A DNA stretch of 64,000 bases from Mesorhizobium sp. Pch-S (GCF_004136315.1 NZ_CP029562.1:3247501-3311500); one strand, 5' to 3'; counted from the first letter of the stretch, positions 12,277 through 20,945 are shown. Numbers and translations are program-made. Notes: a model not told the origin generated them from the sequence alone.

Positions 12277-13305
12277 ATGGCTGACACGCCGCATGAACTG
12301 GCATGCCGCCTTGCAGAAAAAGCGGAAGCGGTGTGCCGGCACTATCTTTCGAATGGTCGTCGTGTCGGGCGCTACTGGCTGGTGGGCGACGTGCGCAACG
12401 TCCCCGGGCGGTCAATGTACGTGCGCCTTGTCGCGTCGCCCCGGACGCCTGCTGGAAAATGGGTCGACGCCGCCACCGGCGAGCATGGCGATCTCCTCGA
12501 TGTGATCCGGGAAAACTGTGGCTTTGCCGCTTTCAAAGACGTCGCCAACGAGGCCCGGAGTTTTCTGGGCACCCCAAATTCTGCGGCCGCACCGACGGCA
12601 AGCCGGATGATTGCGGTGGCACGTGACACGGCATCTTCGGCCTGTCGTCTGTTCAAGCTATCGCAGCCGATCGTCGGTACGCTTGCTCACGCCTATCTTC
12701 AGCGTCGCGGCATAACGCAGTTGTTAGGGACTGCCAGCCTTCGTTTCCATCCGCGCTGCTATCACCGTCCTGAGGACGGCCGGAACGAGACGTGGCCAGC
12801 GATGATTGCTGCGGTCACCAATCTCGATGGCGATATCACCGGTGTCCATCGCACCTGGCTCGATCCGCATGGCCTCGGCAAGGCCCCGCTCGACACACCG
12901 CGTCGGGCGATGGGAGACCTGCTTGGCAATGCGGTACGCTTCGGCACCGGTTGCGAGATCATGGCCGCCGGGGAGGGCATCGAAACCGTACTTTCGGTCT
13001 GTCAGGTCCTCGCCGATATGCCTGCGCTGGCAGCGCTCTCTGCAGCGCATCTCGCAGCCATCCTGTTTCCCGACACGCTGCGGCGGCTCTACATCCTTCG
13101 CGATAACGACCCTGCCGGCGACAACGCACGCGATCGCCTGCTCGAACGGGCCAGCGGGGCCGGAATTGAGGCAATCGTCCTGTCACCTTGCCTCTTCGAT
13201 TTCAACGAAGACCTTTGCAATCTCGGTCTTGAAGCCTTGCGCCGTCACATCAGCAGTCAGATCGCGCCCGCAGATAGCGTCCGCTTCCTGTCGCTGGCAC
13301 GGTGA
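12277..13305 (+). CDS. Toprim-domain protein (DUF7146 type)
   Basis: A 342-aa protein with an N-terminal domain of mobile-element primase-like proteins and a C-terminal Toprim domain: AAGEGIET (catalytic Glu, about residue 233) and RDNDPAGDNA (DxD from residue 276). Such proteins may prime or process transferred DNA. Start 12277 (MADTPHELACRLAEKAE) has GGAGG 5 nt upstream; an earlier in-frame start at 12208 lacks one. Classic ArdC-ParB-Toprim-DUF2493 order of rhizobial ICEs. Confidence 0.9.
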   Translation: MADTPHELACRLAEKAEAVCRHYLSNGRRVGRYWLVGDVRNVPGRSMYVRLVASPRTPAGKWVDAATGEHGDLLDVIRENCGFAAFKDVANEARSFLGTPNSAAAPTASRMIAVARDTASSACRLFKLSQPIVGTLAHAYLQRRGITQLLGTASLRFHPRCYHRPEDGRNETWPAMIAAVTNLDGDITGVHRTWLDPHGLGKAPLDTPRRAMGDLLGNAVRFGTGCEIMAAGEGIETVLSVCQVLADMPALAALSAAHLAAILFPDTLRRLYILRDNDPAGDNARDRLLERASGAGIEAIVLSPCLFDFNEDLCNLGLEALRRHISSQIAPADSVRFLSLAR

Positions 13306-13433
13306 GCTGGCGGTTCGAAGTGGAAGGCGGAATCGCCTTGTGTGGACCAATCCATCTCGATTAGGCCCTGCCTCCCGTTCTTGAAGAGACGCGATGTGCC
13401 CACAGACCGACCGGTCCCGCAATGGCTGCGGCC

Positions 13434-13482
13434 GGCTATTTTCCGTGGCCCTGCGGGCCTTCCACCGCGAAACAAAATAGCC
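13434..13482 (+). promoter_or_regulatory. Structured leader with nested inverted repeats upstream of DUF2493 gene
   Basis: GGCTATTTT (13434-13442) and AAAATAGCC (13474-13482) are perfect 9-bp inverted arms, with GTGG/CCAC and GGCC/GGCC pairings nested inside. The whole 13306-13591 gap has no gene and looks like an untranslated leader. Confidence 0.45.
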
Positions 13483-13591
13483 CGCCGCAACCATCCTTCG
13501 CCGTGCTTCGGCGGGTGCGTGACCGGTCGGCTTGAGGGCTTCCGCTTCATCAAGACCGCGGCGGTCGCGGTCCAACCGATGGAGTTTCACC

Positions 13592-14518
13592 ATGACGAGC
13601 GGTCACGCCAACTTCGAGCCTCCTCATCAATCATCGCCAACCGAGCATGTTCTCAACGAACTCCAACTTCATGGCTACCGGCCATTTGCCGATGAGCCCG
13701 ACCAGCGACATCTGCCTGACGGCAGCGCAGTCGCAGGTGCCGTCGCGGACATCTTCGACGCCCTGATCGCGACGCTGGCCGACACACGCCTCGAGCCCGA
13801 TCTGGATGAACTTCTCTGGTCGACCGTCAATCTCTTCCACCGGGCCGCCGAACGGGCCGGCCGCGAACTGGACGACAACGAACGCGCCCAGAGGCGCTCT
13901 CAACGGGAACAGGACGGCAGCGAGGTGAAATCAGTCGATCTCGAACGCCTAATCGCGGAGGGTCGTACGCTGATCGAGCGCCAGGATGCATTCGAGCTGA
14001 TGCGGGATCAAGCCGCCGAGCATTTCGAACGCCATGCGGGCAAACCCTGGTTTCCGCGCAACGGCTCCAAGATCAGTCATCGCGATCTGACTTCCGCCAT
14101 GATCGACAGTCGCGATTTCCTCATGGCCAGGAGGCGAGCCGAGCAGGAGGTCCTGCTCCCGAACGGGCCGAAGATCATTGTCACCGGTGGCCTCGATTTC
14201 AACGATCATCACCTGATCTGGGCAAGGCTCGACCAGGTGAAATCCAGGCACCCGGATATGGTGCTGGTCCATGGCAAATCGCCAAAGGGCGCCGAGAAGA
14301 TCGCCTCGCTGTGGGCAAGGAACCGCAACGTTCCACAGATTGGATTTGCTCCGGACTGGACCCGGCACGGGCGCGCCGCACCGTTTAAGCGCAACGACGA
14401 GATGCTGCAGATCATGCCGAAAGGCGTGTTGCACTTTCCAGGCACCGGCATCAACGACAACCTTGCCGACAAGGCAAGGAAGCTCGGCATCCCGGTCTGG
14501 AGGACCGTCGGCGCATGA
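13592..14518 (+). CDS. DUF2493 / YspA-type SLOG-family protein
   Basis: A 308-aa protein. The C-terminal DUF2493 (SLOG superfamily, Rossmann-like) domain has PKIIVTGGLDFNDHHLIWARL, then DMVLVHGKSPKGAEKIASLWA and a closing FPGTGINDNLADKARKLGIPVW. SLOG domains bind nucleotides or nucleotide-derived ligands. The N-terminal half is helical and element-specific. Start at 13592 (MTSGHANFEPP) follows ATGGAG. Common neighbour of toprim and DUF736 genes on ICEs; role in transfer unknown. Confidence 0.9.
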   Translation: MTSGHANFEPPHQSSPTEHVLNELQLHGYRPFADEPDQRHLPDGSAVAGAVADIFDALIATLADTRLEPDLDELLWSTVNLFHRAAERAGRELDDNERAQRRSQREQDGSEVKSVDLERLIAEGRTLIERQDAFELMRDQAAEHFERHAGKPWFPRNGSKISHRDLTSAMIDSRDFLMARRRAEQEVLLPNGPKIIVTGGLDFNDHHLIWARLDQVKSRHPDMVLVHGKSPKGAEKIASLWARNRNVPQIGFAPDWTRHGRAAPFKRNDEMLQIMPKGVLHFPGTGINDNLADKARKLGIPVWRTVGA

Positions 14519-14558
14519 GCGCCGATAACTGAACAGGCCCGAGATCCGAAGCCGTGGA

Positions 14559-15179
14559 CTATTTCAGATGGGTGGTGTCGGCGAGGCTCACCACCGCCCG
14601 GTTGCGCCAATAGCCATCTTGCTGGAGATGCGTGATGCTTCCGGGGCTTGCCCGAAAGCTGACATGTCCACAGGCCTCGATCGGCATCCTGATCCAGGCG
14701 GCCACCACAAACGTCAAAGCGAAGCCGTGCGTAACGATGATCTGCGTCTCACAAGGACGCTGCGAAATCTCGCCAACGCACTGAAATACGCGTTCGGCGA
14801 GCTCTCGACGGGTCTCTCCGTTGGCAATCCCGCCGCGGTGGTCAAGCCGATCGTCGTCCGGCGGAGGTATTTGGCGTTCATCGAGCCATGTCTGCGGTTT
14901 CCCTTCGGCAGATCCGTAGCTCATTTCCCGAAGGTCGCCTGTCAGCTCAAGAGGGCACTGCAGACGAGCGGCGATGATCCCGGCAGTCTGGGACGCGCGA
15001 AGCAGATCGGAACTGAAGATTTCCGCGGAGCCCACGCCTACCGAGGATGCCAGATGCTCCGCCACCTTGCTTGCGTCGTCCCGGCCCCGTTGCGTCAAAC
15101 CGGTATCGTACCAGCCACCGACCTTCCTCTCGATGTGATGAAGCGACTGGGTGTGCGTGATGACAAAGAGGTTCTTCAT
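14559..15179 (-). CDS. Histidine phosphatase family protein
   Basis: A 206-aa phosphoglycerate mutase-like protein. The usual RHG start of the active site is replaced by THTQS (VITHTQSLHHIERKVGGWYDTGLT), so the phosphohistidine is His9 but the preceding Arg is lost. The rest fits: IFSSDLLRASQTA, EMSYGSAEG and VTHGFALTFV. Substrate cannot be predicted. It is convergent with the DUF2493 gene (40 bp between stops) and divergent from the DUF736 leader. It is an insertion in the otherwise forward-facing ICE series. Confidence 0.88.
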   Translation of the reverse strand: MKNLFVITHTQSLHHIERKVGGWYDTGLTQRGRDDASKVAEHLASSVGVGSAEIFSSDLLRASQTAGIIAARLQCPLELTGDLREMSYGSAEGKPQTWLDERQIPPPDDDRLDHRGGIANGETRRELAERVFQCVGEISQRPCETQIIVTHGFALTFVVAAWIRMPIEACGHVSFRASPGSITHLQQDGYWRNRAVVSLADTTHLK

Positions 15180-15657
15180 GAGATTGCGAAGTCCAGATGT
15201 GTTCGCAGCCTCTTATCCTGGTCTTGGAACCCTTCCCACCGAATCCCTGTTGTCGACCATCCACGGAGCTAGCGGCGACTTTGTCTCAAAAGCGTGGTGG
15301 ACGGCGAAGAAGCATTCATGTGCGAATGCGCGAGCGCCAAGCGACGGCAAACTTGCGTGCAGGCCACTGGCGGATGCATGGGCGCCAACGCGTCATCTCC
15401 GATGGCAGTCCAACCGCTCCTTTCGGCCTCTTCAATGGCGTGATCTCGCCGAAGCCGGCTGGCGCCTCGACCTCCTGAACGCAACAGCGGCGTCGCACTT
15501 TCTTCCCCTGCCGGCTTCGCCGACATTCCTCGCGAGGCAAGAAAGTCCTCCTTGGCTGTCATGCCCCTTTGGGGTGCGTCGTCGTTCGCCTTCGGCCTTC
15601 CGATCGCCATCGAGGCCGCAATGGTGCGGGTTCGAACACCAAAAACGGAGACTGACA
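15180..15657 (+). promoter_or_regulatory. Long leader upstream of DUF736 gene
   Basis: No gene found in these 478 bp. They contain inverted arms ACTTTCTT (15497-15504) and AAGAAAGT (15539-15546) that enclose GGC-ttc-GCC and the palindrome CCTCGCGAGG. The last bases, acggagactgac, give the DUF736 ribosome-binding site. It resembles the structured leader in front of the DUF2493 gene. Confidence 0.4.
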
Positions 15658-15984
15658 ATGGCCACCATCGGTTCCTTCAAGAAGGCCGGATCGAACGAAT
15701 TCACCGGCGAAATCGTCACCCTCAGCGTTCGCGCCAAGAACGTGCGCATCGCCCCCGATAGCCGCGCCACCGGCGACAATGCTCCAAGCCACCGGGTCCT
15801 GGTCGGACGCGCCGAAATCGGGGCCGCATGGTCCAAGCGCTCCAGCGAGGGCCGCGACTATCTGGGTCTCAAGCTCGACGACCCGAGCTTCAACGCTCCC
15901 ATCTACGCCAATCTCTTCGATGACGAAGACGGCGATACCTTCTCTCTGATCTGGTCCCGCCCGACGAGCCGCCGGGGCGAGTGA
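15658..15984 (+). CDS. DUF736 family protein (copy 1)
   Basis: A 108-aa protein, MATIGSFKKAGSNEFTGEI..., with the family's RVLVGRAEIGAAW and YLGLKLDDPSFNAPIYANLF segments. Small all-beta protein typical of conjugative elements in proteobacteria; biochemical role not established. A GGAG is 6-7 nt before the ATG. An intrinsic terminator follows 9 bp after the stop. A diverged second copy lies at 19887. Confidence 0.93.
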   Translation: MATIGSFKKAGSNEFTGEIVTLSVRAKNVRIAPDSRATGDNAPSHRVLVGRAEIGAAWSKRSSEGRDYLGLKLDDPSFNAPIYANLFDDEDGDTFSLIWSRPTSRRGE

Positions 15985-15993
15985 ACAAGGACC

Positions 15994-16026
15994 AGAGGCC
16001 CCGACCGAAACGTCGGGGCCTCTTTC
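15994..16026 (+). terminator. Intrinsic terminator after DUF736 gene
   Basis: AGAGGCCCCGAC-CGAAAC-GTCGGGGCCTCT, a perfect 12-bp stem followed by TTTC. It ends the DUF736 transcript. Confidence 0.85.
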
Positions 16027-16167
16027 AACGCAAGGCATACAGCGGCGATCGCGGCGGCGCCACCGATGCGAAATTCGCATCGGGTGATGCCGAATGTCGC
16101 CCATCCAAAAGACGCCGTGCTTCGATAGAATGATGCTTCGGACAATCTGGAAAACCGTGATGATGCG

Positions 16168-16428
16168 ATGACGGCACCGTATGACGATAGCGCCCCAGCC
16201 GGGGACGAACTCACGGACTATGACCGGGAGCATGTGAAGCTGTACCTGCGCCTGCTTGATGCCGAGGCCGATGGCGCTGCGTGGCAAGAGGCCGTCAGCC
16301 TGCTTTTTGGAATTGACCCCGACCAGGAGCCACAGCGCGCCAGGCAGATGCACTCCAGCCATCTGGAACGTGCCCGCTGGATGACGGAGAAGGGCTACCT
16401 GCTGCTGTTGCGGCGTGCGCGCGATTGA
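16168..16428 (+). CDS. DUF2285-like small DNA-binding protein
   Basis: An 86-aa protein: LTDYDREHVKLYLRLLDAEADGAAW, then SLLFGIDPDQEPQRA and HLERARWMTEKGYLLLLRRA. The pattern (LFG..., W...L.R....GY..LL) matches ICE-borne proteins annotated as DNA-binding or DUF2285-related. They usually precede the DUF6499/DUF2285 regulator, as here. Probably a transcription factor for ICE genes; this is by analogy. Confidence 0.8.
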   Translation: MTAPYDDSAPAGDELTDYDREHVKLYLRLLDAEADGAAWQEAVSLLFGIDPDQEPQRARQMHSSHLERARWMTEKGYLLLLRRARD

Positions 16429-16547
16429 GGCTGTCGTTTGCGAGTGATGCTGGACGGACAACACCCGATGTTTCGTCAGGGACTTCCGCCATTTTCACCA
16501 ACCCGCAATTCTGGCTGATCCGACTTGCAAGGTTGCGAGGCATTGTG

Positions 16548-17310
16548 GTGAAGCCAGAGACGTCCCAATGGCGAGATCAGCAGAGCTATGACTATGTCGA
16601 TGCGTTGACGACAGAGGGCCTCGCCTGGGAATATCTTCGACGCTCCCCCGACTATCAAAAACAATACAATACGCTGGTGGCCGAAGGCCTCGACAATGCG
16701 CCTTTTGACCTGGCGGCCCAACGGCGCTGGGGGTTGCGATTTCCCGGCGCGACCGGACCTTTCCGCTCTGGCGCAATCGGTATTCTGGTCAAGCGCAGTC
16801 GATCCGGCCGTTCTTACTCTTGCTGCGGATTCCGAATTTAGGTCCGGGCATCCGATGCCGCCTCCGGAAATCCGGGCTTATCGCAAGGGCCCGGAAGGCA
16901 CCTATGCATTTTACGAGGGTGCCGTCCTGACACAACTTGCCCTGTGTCCCGGTGCCGATCCAGACGGTCCGCTTGCGATCCTTGTTCCCTTCGACGCCGA
17001 CACGCTTGGGCGGATCGAAGCCCTGACACGGTTCTGGCGAGCCTGGCAGCGCCAACCCGTTCCACCCGACACGCGCATCACGGCTCAGCGGCGGCGGCGG
17101 TTGCGCCTGGTGCTTCGGGCCGCGGACGGTCGCGACAGCGGCGCAAGCTATCGCGAGATCGCGGTCGCACTCTATGGCGGGCCGCGCGTGGAAGCTGATT
17201 CCTGGAAGACTTCGCCGCTCCGGGACACGGTGATCGGGCTGGTGGAAAGCGCTGCGTCACTCATCGCCGGCGGCTATCTTCAGCTTCTCCGTCACCGCCG
17301 CCGTCGCTGA
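16548..17310 (+). pseudogene. DUF6499-DUF2285 transcriptional regulator split by a +1 frame change
   Basis: The first frame (GTG at 16548, GAGG 7 nt upstream) encodes a DUF6499 regulator-like domain, KPETSQWRDQQSYDYVDAL through QRRWGLRFP. It then runs into unrelated sequence and stops at 16841. From about 16744 the +1 frame continues without a break as ARPDLSALAQSVFWSS and ends in a clear DUF2285 domain (DSGASYREIAVALYGG, SWKTSPLRDTVIGLVESA, GGYLQLLR). One extra base near the cccgg at 16744-16750 explains the break. It could be a true frameshift mutation, a sequence error, or an authentic two-gene or frameshifted arrangement. Confidence 0.75.
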
Positions 17311-17444
17311 TGTCGCGCCGTGCGGGGTGGGGATTTTAGTCCGCTCAACTTCCCCATCCCCCTCAGGATTTCCCTACGCCACCTTGGTCGCCACTGGCCG
17401 CCGAACGCCGGCAGTCAGCGCTCAAAACACGGAGGCCGAAATCC

Positions 17445-17726
17445 ATGCGATCTGATCTCGCTTTGTTGCCGCCGCGCTATCTGCGCACCAAGGAAGCAGC
17501 CGAATTTCTGAGCCTGTCTGCGCGCACGCTCGAAAAACACAGGACCTACGGCACCGGCCCCGACTATCGCAAACTCGGCGGGAGGGTGGTTTACGCCATT
17601 GAGGATCTGCAATCCTGGGCAAAGCGCGGCTCCGTCACCTCCACCTCCGATCCTCGCGGTTCGGTCCTGCCGGCAAAACGCCACACGTCGGCGCCGCTTG
17701 TGCATGGCGCAAGGCCGTCGCGCTGA
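17445..17726 (+). CDS. Helix-turn-helix excisionase, RdfS-like recombination directionality factor
   Basis: A 93-aa protein whose core (RYLRTKEAAEFLSLSARTLEKHRTYGTGPDYRKLGGRVVYAIEDLQSWAKRG) is a MerR/AlpA-type winged helix. In rhizobial symbiosis ICEs a protein of this type (RdfS) opens the excision/transfer operon and drives excision. Here it lies just before repA, DUF2840 and traF, as expected for RdfS. The residues after about 65 are low-complexity. The family match is strong; the RdfS role is inferred. Confidence 0.82.
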   Translation: MRSDLALLPPRYLRTKEAAEFLSLSARTLEKHRTYGTGPDYRKLGGRVVYAIEDLQSWAKRGSVTSTSDPRGSVLPAKRHTSAPLVHGARPSR

Positions 17727-18780
17727 ACTGCGGAACGTCGACATGCAGCCGGTTTCCCAATTCCGCCATGGGCAATTCGATCCCTTCCGGGCCCTTCCTG
17801 GCGAGTTCGCCCCACGCGACGTGCAGGACCTTATGGCCTATCCCTTCTTTTCCCTCTCAAAGTCACATCGCACCGTGCCGATCGAATTCACCACCGGCCG
17901 GGTCTCGATCCGCGTCGAGGCAGTCCCCGATCACGGCATGGCGACCATTTGGGATGCCGACATCCTGATCTGGGCCGCAAGCCAGATCGTCGAGGCGCGC
18001 GACATGGGCCTGCGCACGTCGCAGCTGATGGCAGCCACGCCGTATGAGATCTTGAAGTTCGTTGGCCGCGGCACCAGCGCGCGCGACTATCAGCGTCTGA
18101 AGGCCGCGCTTGACCGGCTGCAGTCGACGACAATCTGCACGTCGATCCGTCAACGCGCCGAGGGCCGGCGTCATCGCTTCTCGTGGCTCAACGAATGGAA
18201 GGAGCGAACGGACGCTGATGGCAATGCCGGTGGCATCGAGCTGGTCGTGCCCGATTGGTTCTATCAATCGGTCCTTGATGATGCGCTCGTCCTGACCATC
18301 GATCGTCGCTACTTCGCTTTGACCGGCGGCCTCGAACGCTGGCTTTATCGGCATGTGCGCAAGCACGGCGGACGGCAGCGTAACGGCTGGCGGTTCGACT
18401 TCCGCCATCTTCACCAGAAGTCGGGTGCCCTGTCTCCGTTCAAGCGTTTTGCCTTCGAGCTTCGCGACATCGTCCGCCGCCAGCCCTTGCCCGGATACAC
18501 ACTGTATCTGGAGGTCGAGCTCGGCGGGCGCATTCTGCTTGCCTTCGAACCGGCATTGCGTCCGGCGAAAACCGGGGAAGGTTTCGTGCCATCGGGAACC
18601 CGGCAACACGTGCGATCGGGAACCGCAAGCACGTGCCATCAGGAACCGGACCGACGCCCAAGCGGCTGTCCAGCAAAGGGAATTCGGCCCTCTAACTTAG
18701 AGTCTAACGAAGAATCTAACATTCGGCCGCGTGCGGGCAGGCGCACAGCCCGGGTGCAAAGAGAGGGCAGGGAGCCATGA
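17704..18780 (+). CDS. repA: Replication initiator protein RepA
   Basis: About 358 aa. Plasmid RepA-type initiator: DLMAYPFFSLSKSHRTVPIEF, ATIWDADILIWAASQI, the DNA-binding YQRLKAALDRLQSTTI region, FALTGGLERWLYRHVRKHGG, and LSPFKRFAFELRDIV. Such ICE-borne RepA proteins allow replication of the excised circle. The ATG at 17704 overlaps the RdfS-like gene by 23 bp; ATG 17743 (MQPVSQFRHGQF) is an alternative. The C-terminal coding part holds three iteron-like repeats. The stop overlaps DUF2840 by 4 bp. Confidence 0.92.
   Translation: MAQGRRAELRNVDMQPVSQFRHGQFDPFRALPGEFAPRDVQDLMAYPFFSLSKSHRTVPIEFTTGRVSIRVEAVPDHGMATIWDADILIWAASQIVEARDMGLRTSQLMAATPYEILKFVGRGTSARDYQRLKAALDRLQSTTICTSIRQRAEGRRHRFSWLNEWKERTDADGNAGGIELVVPDWFYQSVLDDALVLTIDRRYFALTGGLERWLYRHVRKHGGRQRNGWRFDFRHLHQKSGALSPFKRFAFELRDIVRRQPLPGYTLYLEVELGGRILLAFEPALRPAKTGEGFVPSGTRQHVRSGTASTCHQEPDRRPSGCPAKGIRPSNLESNEESNIRPRAGRRTARVQREGREP
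18586..18647 (+). repeat. Three iteron-like direct repeats inside repA (candidate oriV)
   Basis: GTGCCATCGGGAACC (18586), GTGCGATCGGGAACC (18610) and GTGCCATCAGGAACC (18633): 15-bp units with one mismatch each, starting 24 and 23 bp apart. A spacing near two helical turns is usual for RepA iterons. Just downstream are three TCTAAC hexamers (about 18690-18720) 11-12 bp apart in an AT-richer stretch. Confidence 0.6.
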
Positions 18781-19280
18781 CCCTTACCTCCGCCGAGCTC
18801 TCGCCGGCGCTCTGCACAGACACACTGACAACCGTCGAACTGACCTGGCTCGGCAAGAAGCAGGAGCAGTGGATCCGTTTCGGCAATCCGGTCAAGGAGC
18901 AGATCGTCGATCGGCAGCGCCGCATCGTCTCCTTTCGACCGGATAGCGTCTTTGCCTTGATCCGCTGGGCCGCAAACGACTTCGGTACCACCCTGTCCCG
19001 CATCGACATCGTGGTTGCGGTAGCGCGCGGCCGGCCGCTGCAAACGCTGCCGACCGTACGCCCGGGCGCTGAAATCCTGCTGTCGATGGCGAGATGGCCG
19101 CAGGTCGAGCTTGTCCTCAAGGCAATCGATGCGATCGAACAGGCCGGCATCGACGCCAGTTCCGTGTCACCCGAGCACTGGCGACACATGCACAACCGGA
19201 TGACGGCGGGACAGGCGCCACGCAGCTATTCGCCGCGCCAGCATCATGCCTTTCTCTTGCGCAGGCGGGTCACGTCATGA
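18777..19280 (+). CDS. DUF2840 family protein
   Basis: A 167-aa protein of the DUF2840 family: TTVELTWLGKKQEQWIRFG, RRIVSFRPDSVFALIRWAANDFGTT and ILLSMARWPQVELVLKAIDAIE. It regularly lies between RepA and TraF on rhizobial ICEs and plasmids. Start and stop overlap both neighbours by 4 bp (ATGA), indicating one polycistron with coupled translation. Biochemical role unknown. Confidence 0.9.
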   Translation: MTLTSAELSPALCTDTLTTVELTWLGKKQEQWIRFGNPVKEQIVDRQRRIVSFRPDSVFALIRWAANDFGTTLSRIDIVVAVARGRPLQTLPTVRPGAEILLSMARWPQVELVLKAIDAIEQAGIDASSVSPEHWRHMHNRMTAGQAPRSYSPRQHHAFLLRRRVTS

Positions 19281-19819
19281 GGGCCGCGGGCATTGTTGTC
19301 TTCACCGCTCTGGCAACGATCGCGGTCGCAACCGGCCCATTCGATACTGATCCGCGACTGATCTGGAATGCCTCGGCAAGTGTGCCGGTCGGCTTCTATA
19401 CGCTCAGTGTCGGCGGCCCTTATCAGTTCGCCGATCTGGTTGCCGTTCGTGTCGACGGACGACTGGCGGACTTCCTTGTGGACCGCGGTTATCTCGGCAG
19501 AGACCTTCCGCTGTTGAAACGCATTCTGGCCGTGGGCGGGCAGACAGTCTGCCGGAACGGTTTCGAAGTCGCGATTGAAGGCATCGTGATGGGCAGGGCG
19601 CTCGAACACGACCGCGCCGGCCGATCCCTGCCTGTCTGGCAGGGCTGTTGCCGGCTCGCGGCAGATCAGGTTTTCCTGATGAACCAAGCCGTTCCCGACA
19701 GTCTGGATGGCCGCTATTTCGGCATGACGCCGATCGACCGGGTCATCGGTCGCGCACTCCCTTTATGGACCGACGAACATGGAAACGGACGCTTCCAGTG
19801 GCGTGCGCATGTGCGCTGA
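19277..19819 (+). CDS. traF: TraF-type S26 signal peptidase (pilin maturation)
   Basis: A 180-aa S26 peptidase with an N-terminal membrane segment (AAGIVVFTALATIAVATG). Catalytic Ser35 lies in the S-V-P-V-G-F-Y motif and Lys81 in LLKRILAVGG; the C-terminal box is LDGRYFG. In RP4 and related systems TraF cleaves and cyclises TrbC pilin, which is encoded here at 27254. ATG overlaps the stop of DUF2840. Confidence 0.92.
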   Translation: MRAAGIVVFTALATIAVATGPFDTDPRLIWNASASVPVGFYTLSVGGPYQFADLVAVRVDGRLADFLVDRGYLGRDLPLLKRILAVGGQTVCRNGFEVAIEGIVMGRALEHDRAGRSLPVWQGCCRLAADQVFLMNQAVPDSLDGRYFGMTPIDRVIGRALPLWTDEHGNGRFQWRAHVR

Positions 19820-19886
19820 GCGCGCGCGGGTGACACCATGGCGTCTGCCCGACAGGCTACCAACCAGCATAGCAAAGGAGATCGAC

Positions 19887-20222
19887 ATGACGCAGATCGG
19901 AGAATTCACCCGGACCAGCACCGGCTTTTCCGGACGCATTCACACGCTCAGTCTGAAGCTCGACATCGCGGTGGTTGCGACGAGTGAGCCTGATGCCGGC
20001 AATGCACCCGCCTACCGCATTCATGCCGGCAGCGAGGAGGGACCGGAGATTGGTGCCGGCTGGCGCCGATCCAACGAAAAGGCCGGCGAATACATTTCGA
20101 TCCAGCTCGACGATCCGGCCTTTGCGCTGCCCGTTCATGCGAAACTCTTCCGGAACGGCGACGACCAGACGTCCTGGTCCCTGCACTGGTCGCGCCGGCG
20201 CATGCACGGCGACAAGGTGTGA
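19887..20222 (+). CDS. DUF736 family protein (copy 2)
   Basis: A 111-aa protein MTQIGEFTRTSTGFSGRIHTLSL... paralogous to the protein at 15658 (shared AP.YRIHAG, EIGAGW and ISIQLDDPAFALPVHAKLF). AAAGGAG lies 6 nt before the ATG. Part of the repA-traF-rlxS series. Two diverged DUF736 genes in one element suggest distinct tasks. Confidence 0.92.
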   Translation: MTQIGEFTRTSTGFSGRIHTLSLKLDIAVVATSEPDAGNAPAYRIHAGSEEGPEIGAGWRRSNEKAGEYISIQLDDPAFALPVHAKLFRNGDDQTSWSLHWSRRRMHGDKV

Positions 20223-20270
20223 CCAATGCCACGCCTGACCCAATCCTGCGACCAGCAAGCAGCGGTTCGC

Positions 20271-20945
20271 ATGTCCCTGAAAGGTCGACGGTCATTCCTG
20301 CTTTTGCTGTTTGGCCTGTCTGCCTTTGCCGCACCCGCGACGACGATGGCACAGCCGTTGCAGCAACAGCGTTCGTCATTTGCCGAAGCGCATGCGGCGC
20401 ATATCGCCGAGGCCGCGCAGCGGTTCGGCATTCCGGCACGCTGGATTGGAGCGGTGATGCGCGTCGAAAGCGCCGGAAAGCAGCGTGCGATATCGTCCGC
20501 AGGCGCCATGGGTCTGATGCAGATCATGCCGAAAACCTGGGCGATGCTGCGCATTCGTCATGGCCTTGGTTTGGACCCGTTTGCGCCCCGCGACAATATC
20601 CTCGCAGGCACGGCTTATCTGCGCGAGATGTATGATCGCTACGGCAGTGTGGACGCCATGCTTGCCGCCTACAATGCAGGGCCCGGGCGCTATGATGAAT
20701 TTCAGGCGACGGGGCGTCCGCTGCCCACCGCAACGGTCACCTATGTCGCTACCGTCCTTTCCCTTCTCGGCCGCAAATCCATGCTGCTGCGGGCGCAGCG
20801 CCGTGCGTCCTCAGAGTCCGACTGGCGTGAGGCAAGCCTCTTCATCCAGGCTTGCGAAAAACATCGTGTCGGCATCAATGCTCGAACGGTCAACGGGATC
20901 TTTGCGTCTCCAACCAGTTCCGGTGAGCGTCCATGGAACAGGTGA
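20271..20945 (+). CDS. Lytic transglycosylase, VirB1-like
   Basis: About 224 aa, with a signal peptide (SLKGRRSFLLLLFGLSAFAAPATTMA) followed by an SLT domain: Glu66 in RVESAGK is the expected catalytic residue, followed by GAMGLMQIMP, and AAYNAGPGR. Local cleavage of peptidoglycan opens the way for the mating channel. ATG 20271 gives a clean signal peptide; 20226 is a possible earlier start. The C-terminal tail is specific to ICE versions. Confidence 0.92.
   Translation: MSLKGRRSFLLLLFGLSAFAAPATTMAQPLQQQRSSFAEAHAAHIAEAAQRFGIPARWIGAVMRVESAGKQRAISSAGAMGLMQIMPKTWAMLRIRHGLGLDPFAPRDNILAGTAYLREMYDRYGSVDAMLAAYNAGPGRYDEFQATGRPLPTATVTYVATVLSLLGRKSMLLRAQRRASSESDWREASLFIQACEKHRVGINARTVNGIFASPTSSGERPWNR

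Noticed and set aside
13474..13494. cccgccgcaaccatcctt as a tRNA-end repeat
   Set aside because: Only about ten bases resemble the tRNA 3' end and the context is an untranslated leader; coincidence is likely.
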